From assembly GCA_000444245.1 (NCBI GenBank), contig ATSW01006612.1, forward strand, positions 1-21,661: a DNA stretch of 21,661 nt, in the 5' to 3' direction. The position numbers and the translations under genes are program-made. The notes under the pieces were generated by a model that did no database searches, was not told the DNA's origin, and worked only from the letters and a program-made list of their open reading frames with translations. The stretch is from Botryllus schlosseri. Taxonomy: Eukaryota; Chordata; Ascidiacea; Stolidobranchia; Styelidae. This document shows positions 8,162 through 17,397 of this stretch, one piece after another (within the stretch, counting starts at the first letter, position 1; each line of letters starts with the position of its first letter).

Positions 8162-11100
8162 CTATGTCAGTATAATACCCAGTCTACCTAGCGTTGATTT
8201 ACTAGATGTATTAGCTCGCGTGCCAATCAATGATGTTGGAATGGTAAATAGAGTGGACTTGAAACAAATGTACAGCACTTCCGTGATTGTTTACCTTCGC
8301 TATCTGATACTACAGATCTCATGTCGTCGTCTACTAATTCCAATCTCTGCATTCCGGAATTCTGGTTATTCTGGCGGATTGGACCTCGCGAATGCTTCTC
8401 AGTCAGCGCGTCTTGGTGAATCCACACCTCTTTTGCGATGTTCTCCTGCGCTGCTGCGCTGTTCTGCGGCCGATTGGAGACTGCCAGCACAGCGTAACCT
8501 ACAACAAAATGGGATTGTATTGTATCACGTATTTTATGTGTGTCTTGAGCACATTGTAGTCAGGGCCAGGGTTGCCATCAGGGGTAGACACTAGACATTA
8601 ATGAAGTACTTATAGTTTTTCGGAGTGATCAAGTAAGTTTTGCCAAATTGCGCTAGTTATTCAGGTAATAATGTTTTTGACTAAACTTCCACTTCTACTC
8701 GACAGTTTGATAGGTGAAACTACTTAATTTCTAACACTTTTGGATTTTGAAAAGTAGAAAGCAATTTGAGTAAAGTTTGCATCAATTTTGACAGAGAAAT
8801 TTCAATACCTGGTTATATAGCCCATGTATAGCGATAACTGAATATAAATAAGAACATGACACTTATTGATGGTGTTATTACAGACATTCTGGATAAGTTG
8901 ACATTTGGAAGGTAGCCATCCCCGACTGACTATACTTAAAGTGTGCTACGCTGCGAAATCTAATTTTTAAAACTGAAAATATAAATCATAAACCAAATCT
9001 TTTTCGATGTTAGTAAAGAGTGGGAGCAAGAAATAATGTTCCAAAATCTTAAATAGCAGTGGTATACTCCACAGCTGCATCCCAGATGGGTGGCGCGGTA
9101 GCGCGATAGCGACCACGCTCATGACATCATAACTCTGGGAGGTTTATCTTTGGGCTCCTCATCGCCGTCTGATCTGCATAAGCGGAGTCTTATAATATGA
9201 AAGAATATATATAGACCAGGTATAAAAAGACCATAGATGCTGTGACACTTAGAATACCGAACAGTAACATCATCGGAACCGATATCATAAGTTAAAATTA
9301 CACCGAGTCGTGATCGTGAGTATATAGATGCCAGAGTGATATGACTAATGTTCATATTTGTACAACTCTAGACGGAACGACAAGACCAGCTTCAAGAAGG
9401 GAAAATTAAAGGTTCTATTCTGTCGCCACTGCTGCAGTAGTTCCATAAATATCATTCCTGAAGTGATAATTATCGATGGCGCATCATTTATTTTTCATCC
9501 ACGCCCGCGATCAAGCGGTGCTTACTGAAACAAACCTTGATCCGAAAAATCCCCGTGGTCAGATTTGCAGTTGTATTGCACTTCACAATTCTTCTCCGCC
9601 TGGCCGGCGAATCTGGCAACGGCCGGCAAATTGTACTCGGCCCGTTCTTGAAAATACGCGGCATGAGATTTGCCAGGCTTGGACGAGTTGAAAAGTTCTT
9701 CTATAGCACGATCGTCCTGCAACCTCTCGTTTTCTGTGCGAGGCCCTCGACGTCGTGACGATCGCGTTTCGTCGTTCTCTTGCACACGCCTTCTGTAACG
9801 GCTTTGATAGTCGGTTCCGGCTAGCTGTTCCGCGGTAGTATTTGGGTTGTTGGAAGGGTTTGTGTCGTGGAAAGCTGCGGATCGCTGGCTTAGTACGGTC
9901 GTATTACTGCTAGTGCCTCTGCGTACATGTGGCGAGTTTCCAGGGTCGTGAGATATGTCAAAGTTCCTTGAAAATGAGACGCTGTCTTGTGGATCACGTG
10001 AAGGTTTGGTACGTGCCTTGTTATCGGGTGATTTGGTACCGCGGGAGCCCGGTGATAAGTATTCGTAACCGGACGTTGGCGGTTGATGTTTTGACCTTGG
10101 AGAAGAGGAACGCGATCCGATGTTGGTATTCTTGATTTTGATGTTGCCGTCGATGCTGCGCATGGGATTACAATAAATTGAAATGCTCGGACTTTGACAA
10201 CGACAATAGTTGCGTGGAAAGACAAAGATGAAAATGTTACGGGTAGTTATCAGAATCAGAGTCATTTATATTAGAAAGTTTTATCGATTCAAATATCCCT
10301 TAGAATTGAGATACAATGGAAGAAATGGGTAACGGCAGGAGATGAAGACAATGAGCCAACCAGACGCATGGCCGAAACAGCGATTTAAAATAAGCGAAAA
10401 ATGATGAATAAACTCAATATGCTGGTTGATAAAAGTGGGAATCTATAGCGACCGCTGTTCACTAAGCCCATCACAATGTTCATGGAGATCAATTTGACGC
10501 AATTGAATCCAGGCATGATCAACAAAGAAGCACTTATACTTGTTTGGAGTACTGAAGACGGTCTTGCTCACTGGAAATACTTGGTGAAACGGTTATATTT
10601 GTATACTGCTTACGCGTCTAGTTACCTTTTACATTTTGGATTTTGCAAAGTTCTAGTGTTATAAGTCATCGGTCGCGATGATGCACTTTCCAATTTCGAA
10701 AGTGCCACCTCCGATCAACTGTAGAATGCATGCGAACAATCAAGCAAATCTACTATCGCAATCTTCTACTTCCACTCGAATTGGGCTTGATATATCTTGG
10801 AAATCGCGACTGCTCCATCCACCACTTTCACTCGCACCCAGTGTCAATGTTCGACGATACTCGTATATATAATAACAAGCACTNNNACCCCAGGTCGTTG
10901 TTTCGCCGATTGGAGCGTTCCTCGTATCGGGGTCGGTCACTCCTGCTTTGAATGAGGTTTTCTTGCAGAGAAATTGAGTTGATGTTCGGACGTCTCGTTC
11001 GGCCTACTTCAAGATACTGAACACACGTTTGAAATTAGATGTTGGTGTCAAAGCCATTGTCATCGATGACCGCATAAGTATAACGGGACTTATATCGGTC

Positions 11101-14100
11101 AAATGGAGGGGGAGAGTGATGAAGTAGTCAGCGTAATCAAGTAGCGTTTCGTGATTGCGCAACCTACATGTTTGACATGTTAACCTACTATCACACATGT
11201 GTTTTGGGTAAATTTCCTTACACCATGGATTTCAAAAAGTAGTTATGCGTCACTTTCACAATTGACATTGTCATAAGAACAACGTGNAATAGCCTCTGTA
11301 TTAGGGTGATTGAATATCCTTCCGAAGATAGTAAGCTACCTATCTGTAGTGTACGATGTAGTGCAAAAGTATATGCGAGTCTGCGACCAAATCTACTTTT
11401 AAAACTGATTACTTGAGTAGCCATTCATTTTTACCTATGTCTTGGGAATTGTTACTTCTACCTGTAACTAAATAGTGAGTTGTGGCGTTACGAATGCTTG
11501 AGTAGCGACTTTAACCATGACCACCTTTGGTCAGACGTGACATATCAACATCCAAAACATCGTTAAAAAGTTCGAATGGGGTTACGACGTCGTCGATTTT
11601 ACTTAGGATTCTTCGTATTTTTTTAATTGCTCATTCGTCAAAATTCAGCTAGATTCCATGGATAAATATGCATATACGTTGGTGGAAAAATAATGTATTG
11701 AAATCGGATCAAGATCAACGGATCATCCGAAAATCAATTACAGGATTGGACATAGGTTACGGTAAACCCGACATCTGCACCATTCGCAATCAATACCCGA
11801 TTAGACGTGGATTCGGACATGATACGAAATGAAAGATACGGACCTCGAATCCTGAACAACATATAGTCGACCATTAAAGTGTGTGAAGCCAGCACCAAAC
11901 CTACTTTTTGAAAAAGCCTTTTCATGTACTTTTCTGAACTCTCACTTTCTACTTCTACTTGAAGAGACACATCTTGGGAATCGCTACTTATGCATGTGCT
12001 TACAAATCTACGGTGATACATCTTCGATTTGATTACCAATCCTGACTATGCTTGGACTAACCCTGCAATTAAGNGGTTATATTTATGTTTATGTTTACCT
12101 AAANAAGAGCATTGGCTACGAAACAAGCTCGATGTCACCTACTCTCAATCGCAAATCCAGTTCCCGTTCTTGTTCATCAAGTTCAGCCATAGTTAGCCTA
12201 TGACGGCTTACGTCTCTGCCGTTGACCATGCGAGACCGACCTAAGAAACGTGATATCTAGCGCTGTCAAACATGTGTACTCTGCGCATGCGCAGTCTTAC
12301 GTGACGGTGGCAATTCCGATGCGCTCTGCTGCTTTGCAGTTTCGTATCTCCAACTGTAAAGGTCGTCTTCGGGTGGCTTTGGAAGACTTCTTCGTGACAA
12401 CGAACGCGGCATGGTGCCATAAGAGTCTTGCTGCATCGAATAAGATCGAGACAACGATCGCGGCTTTCGTGATTCGAAGTGATTACTGCCGGTAGAGTAA
12501 TCTCTATTTTCGTGGTTGTGAGAGTGATGACGCCGTTCCCGCGATCGTCCACCGTCACCGTAACTTCTACATGGAGAAGGAAATCTACCTGGGATTGGTC
12601 TATCTCTCTTGTCATAACCGTGATAGTCGAATGGTTCGCGATCAAGCCGATCATCCTTCTTATACAGTTGCTCACCACACTGTTCCGAATAATCAGTATC
12701 GAGACACTCATTGTCATAGTACAGTCTGCTTTGGCGCGAACGTTCATGCTGATACTTATGAGAATGATAGCGATGTTGGTAGCTATCCAGATTGTCAGGT
12801 TTGCGAATGCCAGGAGCTCCGTACTCCACGCGCGGAGAGTCATACTGGTATTTCAACTGTGATGGTTTTACGCGCGGTTGCCGGGCATTTTCAACCACAA
12901 ACGATGGTTGGTCGTCATTCAAGGCAGTCGGTACTGACAAACTTTTACGAAGCATATTTATGATAGGCTCTGTTTTTGGAAGAACATGACGTTGTGCAGA
13001 GTTCGACAGGTCGTTTGGTGAGGCCGCACGAGAGTTACCACGCGAACTTACATAGCGTCCATGCGGACTAGGCTCCCGGCTCCCGGCTTGACTGACTCGT
13101 CCAGGGTCACGAACATACTCGTATCGGTAGACATCGCACGGAATATGTTCTGCAGGCATTTGCAACCCACGGGGTTGCTTTGTTATCGGGCGATCAAAAG
13201 GGTAGCCTTGATACATATCCATGCCGAAGTAGTCATTGGTAGAAGGGTACTGTGCTAATGCCGGATCGTATTGAGAATGGGGAATATTATGCACTTTATT
13301 GAACTCCATCATATAATTTGGAGGGTAGCTGTAAATCGGCGGCCGATATGCATTTCTTTGGTAGGGATACCTGTGAGGACAGGGAGGAACTTGCGCTCCT
13401 ANGTGTCCTGCAATGCCTGGATCAGGATATTGTACAGCGTTGCCCTGCACTCNGTATACTGCGTTGTTAGGAATTACTCTGCTATTTGGCGGTACGAATC
13501 CATGTGGCGATGGGGACTGACCGCATTGAAAATCCTGATTTGACCTAATGACGTTGTTCATATATATATTGCTAAGTGGGTTCTTGTTAATTCCTGGTGC
13601 TGCAGCATCGATATTTTCCATGTCAGTATAAGCACCTGGTCCTAAAACATTTTCGCCGCAATCTTGTTTTACTGTTGATGATTGTGAAACTGCACCCATG
13701 AGTTGCTGTGTGATGTCACGGTCCACTCCTCGTTCTCCAGTCTGCGACGTTGACTGCTTTGTTGATGCTTCTCTAATGGAGTTTGCTTGGCGAGAGTGCT
13801 TGTCAGAGAATAGTTCATCCAGTTCACTGTTGTTATTCAGAGATTCGATGAGGTTTTTGAGTTTTCTCAGATCTGCAATCGTCAATGCCCCCTCTGCAAA
13901 CGAATCTGAAAAAGTTTCATTTGTCGGTGAGACCTGCGTCGATGAATCTACCGACCTCACGCTACGTCTGGGCGTAACTATCACGTGCGAGTATTGCGGT
14001 GCTCCGGAAACTATCCGGGTTTTCACATCCATCGGCGATGACGATGATATGGCCTGTGTCGATTTTGTCCCACACGGAAAGCACTGTGCCAGCCCATCCG

Positions 14101-15633
14101 TGAAGATTCCCGCGCCAGACGAGCTGTAGTCGTCCGTTACGCTGGAAGCGTCGCGGTGAATAGAGGATTCGACGGCGTTTGTATTAATAGGTTTTTTCGG
14201 CATAGTGAAATTCATGTCACGGGTAATATCGATGCTTCGCGTACTGACTGCAATGGCAGGGCTACTCTCCTTATACTGCTGATATCCGCTTTGACTCCTT
14301 AGATCGCTAGGATCTGAAAACGTTGGACGTACGGACGACTGATCGTCTGGCTTGACCGCGCTCGTGGGCTTACCTTTGCCGTACGATAGACCGCATTTCT
14401 TACCGGCAGTCGATGATCGCGAAGTTTTGCGCGATACGTCCGTCTTTTGCAGTAAATCCGCGAAGCTATCCGTCGAAGTGGTGCGCTTCATAAACATATT
14501 AGCCAGCTTCTTCGGTTTGACCCTGGAATCTCGTGAATTCCTTTGCCCGTCTGTGTTCGCTTCGGCATGAAGCGGTTGGAATGTATATCCTCTCTTTCCT
14601 ACTGCTGAACTAGGGAAAGTTGGTAGGGAAGTCGTGGCTGCTCTCAGGAATTCTTCCTCGTCTTCCGATTCCGTGATGGACGTAGGAGTCACTTCGCCTG
14701 ATAGAATTCGCATATTTTCCTTCATTTTCTCTTGGAAGTCTTGCAGATCTGTATCGACCGCTGACAGCTCGTCTTCGATTCTGGACTTCCTTTCGGTGCT
14801 GATCTTGATTTTACTGGATGGTTGCTTGAAATCGTAGGCCGTGCCGCATGTGGAAGAAGGCAGTGGCATTCTCGGGCACTTGGTGCCTGTCGGTTTCGGC
14901 TTAGATCGCTTATTAACATTTGAAATATATCTCTTATGATTACTCGATTCGGAATCTTCTGCTGAAAATGATTTATTGATCGTTTCTAAATCATTTCCGA
15001 CTTGACTGCAATCTTGTTGGTGCAACCCTTTTGAAAGAGAATAATTGTCATCGCAGGTGTTTTTGGTTACTATCCTATGGTACTGTCTTGCGTATTCGCC
15101 CGAGCCCATCATCGTACTGTAGTTGAATTCATTTGGCAATCCTTGTGGGTTTCCCGTAGTCAAATCGCCCGCCGACTTTGCCTTGTTTTCGTTCCTATGC
15201 GAGTCAATCATAGATTGATAGGATTCAGACTTATCCGCCCGAATCAGTTTGTTAGGAGCCGATGTCGTCTCAGCGTTCAGCAATTGCCCTGTGAATACAT
15301 CATTCAAGTTGCTGGTGTAGTCTTAGCATAAGTTGTTGCTGCTGCGTAGTATTCATGCTGTTACATGCTTAGTTCTTTGATTGCATTTGTGATCAAAATT
15401 TGCCATAAGATACTAGATCGTGAGTCGTGACTTAGGTGTACGGAATTAGATGTATAAATGACTACTACCTGTCGTGTCAGGGTGATCACCAATTCTGCCA
15501 GAGTACTCGAACAGGTTATCGAAATCACCCTCCGTGTCGTTCTCCTCGAGATCATAGTGATGTCCGGCTGTCGCATATTGCTCCATTCTGGATAAAATCT
15601 GACCGGATAGCTCGTCGCTCGATTGCAGATATC
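8115..15633 (-). CDS. Multi-exon gene for a large, probably disordered Ser/Arg/Pro/Tyr-rich protein (whole span)
   Basis: The exons, in transcript order, are 15,633-15,469, 15,321-12,301, 12,041-11,901, 11,629-11,525, 11,461-11,435, 11,016 (or 11,006)-10,889, 10,155-9,536, 8,498-8,295 and possibly 8,161-8,115. They were joined because each has GT..AG borders and neighbouring phases agree: nearly every junction is phase 1, except one phase 2 junction at 10,889/10,155. Together they give at least about 1,450 residues. The protein has no signal peptide, membrane span or catalytic motif that I can see. It is mainly low-complexity, with an acidic first exon, two short helical stretches in the giant exon and basic SR-like blocks near its end. 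Upstream exons with the start codon are not identified. The junctions between 12,301 and 10,889 are the least certain. I do not recognise the family; a scaffold or cytoskeleton-associated role would be a guess. Confidence 0.75.
8295..8498 (-). CDS. Exon near the 3' end of the large gene
   Basis: The acceptor CATTTTGTTGTAG and donor GCGAAG|GTAAAC bound 204 bases, phase 1 in and phase 1 out, so it is a symmetric exon. The 67 complete codons begin YAVLAVSNRPQNSAAAQEN, continue KEVWIHQDALTEKHSRGP and end VVSDSE. The opposite strand is open too (8,220-8,594), but has no splice structure and a Cys/Leu/Arg composition typical of a mirror frame. It follows the 620-base exon after a 1,037-base intron. 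Confidence 0.65.
8499..9535 (-). other. Intron of the large gene
   Basis: This interval lies between the exons ending at 9,536 and starting at 8,498 on the minus strand. Near its 5' end it contains the in-frame stop and AATAAA (9,487-9,492) that could end a short isoform. A possible miniature element with poorly matched TAGTCAG ends lies at about 8,556-8,933. No other gene was recognised. Confidence 0.55.
9487..9492 (-). promoter_or_regulatory. AATAAA polyadenylation signal inside an intron
   Basis: On the minus strand AATAAA lies 30 bases after the TAA that ends read-through of the 620-base exon. It could allow intronic polyadenylation and a truncated product ending GLFQ. AATAAA is frequent by chance in AT-rich DNA, so only its spacing makes it notable. 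Confidence 0.3.
9536..10155 (-). CDS. 620-base exon, Arg/Ser-rich, of the large gene
   Basis: The acceptor is ATGCGCAG|C (phase 2) and the donor GATCAAG|GTTTGT (phase 1), giving 206 complete codons. It starts IDGNIKIKNTNIGSRSSSPR. The middle is rich in Ser, Pro, Arg and Asn, and a clearly charged stretch follows (YRRRVQENDETRSSRRRGPR, then RLQDDRAIEELFN). The end reads YNLPAVARFAGQAEKN. If the donor is skipped, a stop follows four codons later at 9,522-9,524 and AATAAA lies at 9,487-9,492, which would give a shorter protein. The phases agree with both neighbours. Confidence 0.75.
10745..10865 (-). other. Exon-like segment inside an intron
   Basis: The minus strand reads YRRTLTLGASESGG and then SSRDFQDISSPIRVEVED before a stop. 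This resembles the SSDSQDVSLQVEVES of the exon at 11,901-12,041. No donor in a phase that would join the flanking exons is present. It may be a decayed or alternatively used copy of that exon, or a coincidence of low-complexity coding sequence. Confidence 0.25.
10889..11016 (-). CDS. Basic exon ending in RSNRRNNDLG
   Basis: A branch-like CTAAT, then ACGTGTGTTCAG, forms a good acceptor before 11,016 (phase 0). A second acceptor at CTTGAAG would start the exon at 11,006 in phase 1, which suits the micro-exon better. The peptide reads EVGRTRRPNINSISLQENL, then SRSDRPRYEERSNRRNNDL. The donor is GGG|GT followed by three unknown bases and AG, so it could be a consensus GTnnnAG but is not fully readable. 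Exit phase 2 matches exactly the entry of the exon at 10,155, which is the main reason for accepting it. Confidence 0.55.
11035..11088 (-). CDS. Possible alternative terminal exon
   Basis: A textbook branch site (CTGAC) and long pyrimidine tract (CTTCATCACTCTCCCCCTCC) precede the acceptor ATATAAG at 11,089. It is followed by 17 open codons, SRYTYAVIDDNGFDTNI, then TAA. It is phase 0 on entry, fitting the alternative phase 0 donor of the exon at 11,901-12,041. The next exon's acceptor (11,017) lies just after the stop, so this might instead be intron with a distant acceptor. Confidence 0.22.
   Translation of the reverse strand, partial: SRYTYAVIDDNGFDTNI
11435..11461 (-). CDS. 27-base micro-exon (RSNNSQDI)
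   Basis: A textbook acceptor (TTTAGTTACAG) and a good donor (CATAG|GTAAAA) enclose only 27 bases. In the phase set by the exon before, it reads RSNNSQDI with a split Gly codon at the left and phase 1 on exit, so skipping it keeps the frame. SNNSQDI echoes SSDSQDV in the exon at 11,901-12,041. The shortness means it can only be proved with transcript data. Confidence 0.4.
   Translation of the reverse strand, partial: VEVTIPKT
11525..11629 (-). CDS. Small exon, helical IRRILSKIDD segment
   Basis: This 105-base exon (phase 1 in and out) has acceptor GAATGAG and donor CAAAG|GTGGTC, and encodes 34 codons. The peptide starts IKKIRRILSKIDD, continues TPFELFNDVLDVDMSRL and ends TK. It was too short to stand out as an open frame, but its amphipathic and acidic composition contrasts sharply with the other frames. 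The donor is mediocre; a second one 12 bases on (CATG|GTTAAA) has the same phase. The DVLDVD stretch is faintly EF-hand-like, but no complete loop can be made, so no domain is claimed. Confidence 0.5.
11901..12041 (-). CDS. Small exon with SSDSQDVS motif
   Basis: The acceptor CATAGTCAG and donor GTAG|GTTTGG bound 141 bases with phase 1 on both sides, agreeing with the giant exon's exit. The peptide includes SSDSQDVSLQVEVESESS and ends in EKYMKRLFQKV. An alternative donor five bases earlier (CAAAAA|GTAGGT) would exit in phase 0. The acceptor has a weak pyrimidine tract, so the left limit is tentative. Without splicing the frame runs on to 11,734, with less coding-like composition. A related segment lies at about 10,745-10,865. 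Confidence 0.5.
12301..15321 (-). CDS. Giant 3.02 kb exon, disordered SR/PY-rich region
   Basis: An uninterrupted frame of 1,006 complete codons spans this exon. The acceptor GCTAAG|AC leaves phase 1, and the donor TCAC|GTAAGA exits in phase 1. Reading stops at 12,266 if unspliced. Counting from 15,307, residues about 172-200 look helical (SRIEDELSAVDTDLQDFQEK). Residues 209-217 are acidic (ESEDEEEF), and residues about 472-498 form a second helix (LRKLKNLIESL). Residues 640-710 are Tyr/Pro-rich (YRPPIYSYPPNY). From about 730 onward SPHGR, SRGNSRAASP and twice PRSLSR appear, with a His/Arg cluster (RERRHHSHNHENR) near 922. Two ambiguous bases give two unknown residues near 620-635. Such composition fits a phosphorylated, intrinsically disordered scaffold; no domain is recognised. 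Confidence 0.85.
15469..15633 (-). CDS. Acidic exon at the 5' side of the large gene
   Basis: The acceptor CATATCATCGTTCAG and donor GACAG|GTAGTAG bound 165 bases (phase 1 in, phase 1 out). The 54 complete codons read YLQSSDELSGQILSRMEQ at the start, then DLEENDTEGDFDNLFEYSG, and end HPDTT. The second frame is also open but reads as an incoherent mix, whereas this frame is strongly acidic. The phase 1 exit fits the giant exon's entry at 15,321 after a 147-base intron. The only Met is internal (SRMEQ), so the start codon probably lies further upstream. Confidence 0.7.
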
Positions 15634-17241
15634 CTGAACGATGATATGGATTGGTGTTGTATTGGATATTTTTATAATATTATATATATTGGAAGCAGGG
15701 CCGAAACAGCACTTCGTCAGCCCGCCAAAGACGTTGGTCTTGGGCCCCCACAAGGTGATAAACCTAACTTTTGAGGAGCTTCACCGGTATTTCTTCTGGG
15801 CAAATTATTTTTCTCTGCGGAATGTTATTTGATTGTAGATATGGCCAGGAGAGGAATATTGCCACCATCTATTTATCGGATCCAATGGATAATTGAACAT
15901 ATATGTATATGTATCGAAGTTATATATTGCAGTCCTCTTCGGCCAAGATTTTCTCGCTGTTTGATGCCGATCTCGGATTCGCATGTTACATAGCCTAAAA
16001 CTTCATAGTTCATACGGCTTGATGCGTAATGCGCGGTAACGGCCGACGGCGAAATGCCAATTATATATTATAGATTCTATAATTCATGCGTATCTTATCT
16101 CTGGGGGAGGGTGCCCAATAATTGAGAGATTTGGCAACATTTAATCGCGCCCAGTGCGAAAAAAGTTTGAATACAGTAGCATAAATTTTCAATAACAATA
16201 CTCTATAATTTATTTTAATTCACGAAATAATTTTGGGCTCCCTTCGAGCTCACCTCCCCCCAACTGGGGGGTTTTGGTGCGGCAGTTACGGTCCAGATTG
16301 GAAGTTTATAAGGAAATGAATGGGACCTAAACCAAACGTATACATGATATTTGCACAGTGCCGTACGGTGTCTATCAACGGAAAATTGGTTGTATTGCGT
16401 TGTCATGGTTCTGAGATTTTCCAGGATATTGCGACTGTACTTGCACATACCTGCGCATCATACGTCAATACTTTTACACGAGTCTTGCTATTAGAATTGA
16501 TTCGATGATTCGCATTTATATGTATATTCAGTTTCACGTAGGCAGATATTTAGATAGTGTTAGGGAGGCGAGTCAGTTACGGTACGTCTGCACGTTCGAT
16601 TCTTAAAAGAGAAACAGACAAGGATCATTTGATCAAAGAAATTGCGGAAATTTCAAATTTTCAATATTGCTCTCACTGTTTGAATAGGCATTGTGACGTC
16701 ACATGACATCATACGCTCTTATAAATAGAAAACAGCCCTAAAACTTCGTATGCACACGAACCAACACCTTTTAGAGGTTGCCTTCATTCCCAATGTTTTC
16801 GTGGCATGGAATTGTCTGTATCATGAATATTTTAGCGCCATGCCATAGGGACGTTATTCATGGCTTGGTTATTAATTCGTTTAGAAGTCGTTACTTGTAA
16901 GATAAGATTCTTGACAGCTAAGTTTGACAAATTTCCATTTATATTTTCGGTCGAGTTATCACTTTAATTTAATTAATATCACCCGTTCAATAGAGGCATA
17001 CCGAATGTTAAACGCAGTCGTTGATTTGTAGTTGGCAAGTCCGGATACTGGCAAATGGCAGTTTGGGGGTGATAAATTATTAAAATCTCATTTGCATGGC
17101 TACGAATCGGTGTGACATCGACAAGAAAGTAACACGGCAATTGGGTCGATAGGAAGCTTTTTCCGTGGCAGGTTGCAATGTATCACATCGAGCGTATACG
17201 TTCGGAAGTTGAAATATATCTGGGACTATGGCGGAAATTAG
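15634..17241. other. Stretch without recognised genes; upstream of the identified exons
   Basis: If the large gene's first exons are inside the window they should lie here, but none in a compatible phase was found. A good minus-strand donor (GCGCAG|GTATGT, about 16,449) ends an open frame in phase 0, which does not fit the phase 1 entry at 15,633. GC-rich words GGGCCCCCAC (about 15,744) and CCCCCCAACTGGGGGG (about 16,255) look like transposon debris. TGACGTCA occurs near 16,690. Confidence 0.4.
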
Positions 17242-17395
17242 GGTTGCATTTAAAACAAAAAATCAAGGTAAAACAAACATGTTTAAATCAAGACCCTAAT
17301 TTAAAACATGTTTTTCATTTTTTTTTCAAAGCCATGACGTCACGAACATTCAATTGCGACGTCATAGTGAATTGACGTTGACAATTGAAAATATA
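17242..17395 (+). repeat. Dispersed repeat, copy B
   Basis: It begins GGTTGCATTTAAAAC, contains ACATGTTT words, a T8-T9 run, CCATGACGTCACGAAC, ATTCAATTGCGACGTCATAG and GAATTGACGTTGACAATTG, and ends GAAAATATA. It is the same family and orientation as 3,933-4,065, slightly longer because of insertions in its first half. It directly abuts the hairpin-rich block at 17,398, so the two may be parts of one composite element. Confidence 0.75.
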
Positions 17396-17397
17396 CA

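Noticed and set aside
8556-8933. Possible miniature element with TAGTCAG...GGG ends (CAGGGCCAGGGTTGCC and GGTAGCCATCCCCGACTG)
   Set aside because: The inverted match needs several gaps and no target duplication was found.
9085-9125. GGTGGCGCGGTAGCGCG... resembling a tRNA A box, hence a SINE head
   Set aside because: No B box at the proper distance, no poly-A or repeat tail, and no second copy in the window.
11218-11424. Minus-strand frame, and an alternative frame reading FGRIFNHPNTEA and CSYDNVNCESDA
   Set aside because: An ambiguous base at 11,287, weak donors and phase conflicts with the flanking exons. No consistent exon could be built.
12241-12963. Several overlapping open frames on both strands across the end of the giant exon
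   Set aside because: They are mirror frames of the repetitive Ser/Arg-coding sequence and have no independent support.
15361-15774. 130-codon minus and 112-codon plus frames around the acidic exon
   Set aside because: The splice phase and acidic composition favour the 15,469-15,633 exon in a different frame.
16215-16600. Minus-strand frames ending at donors GAG|GTGAGC (about 16,255) and GCGCAG|GTATGT (about 16,449) as upstream exons of the large gene
   Set aside because: The second exits in phase 0, incompatible with the phase 1 entry at 15,633; the first lies in GC-rich, repeat-like DNA.
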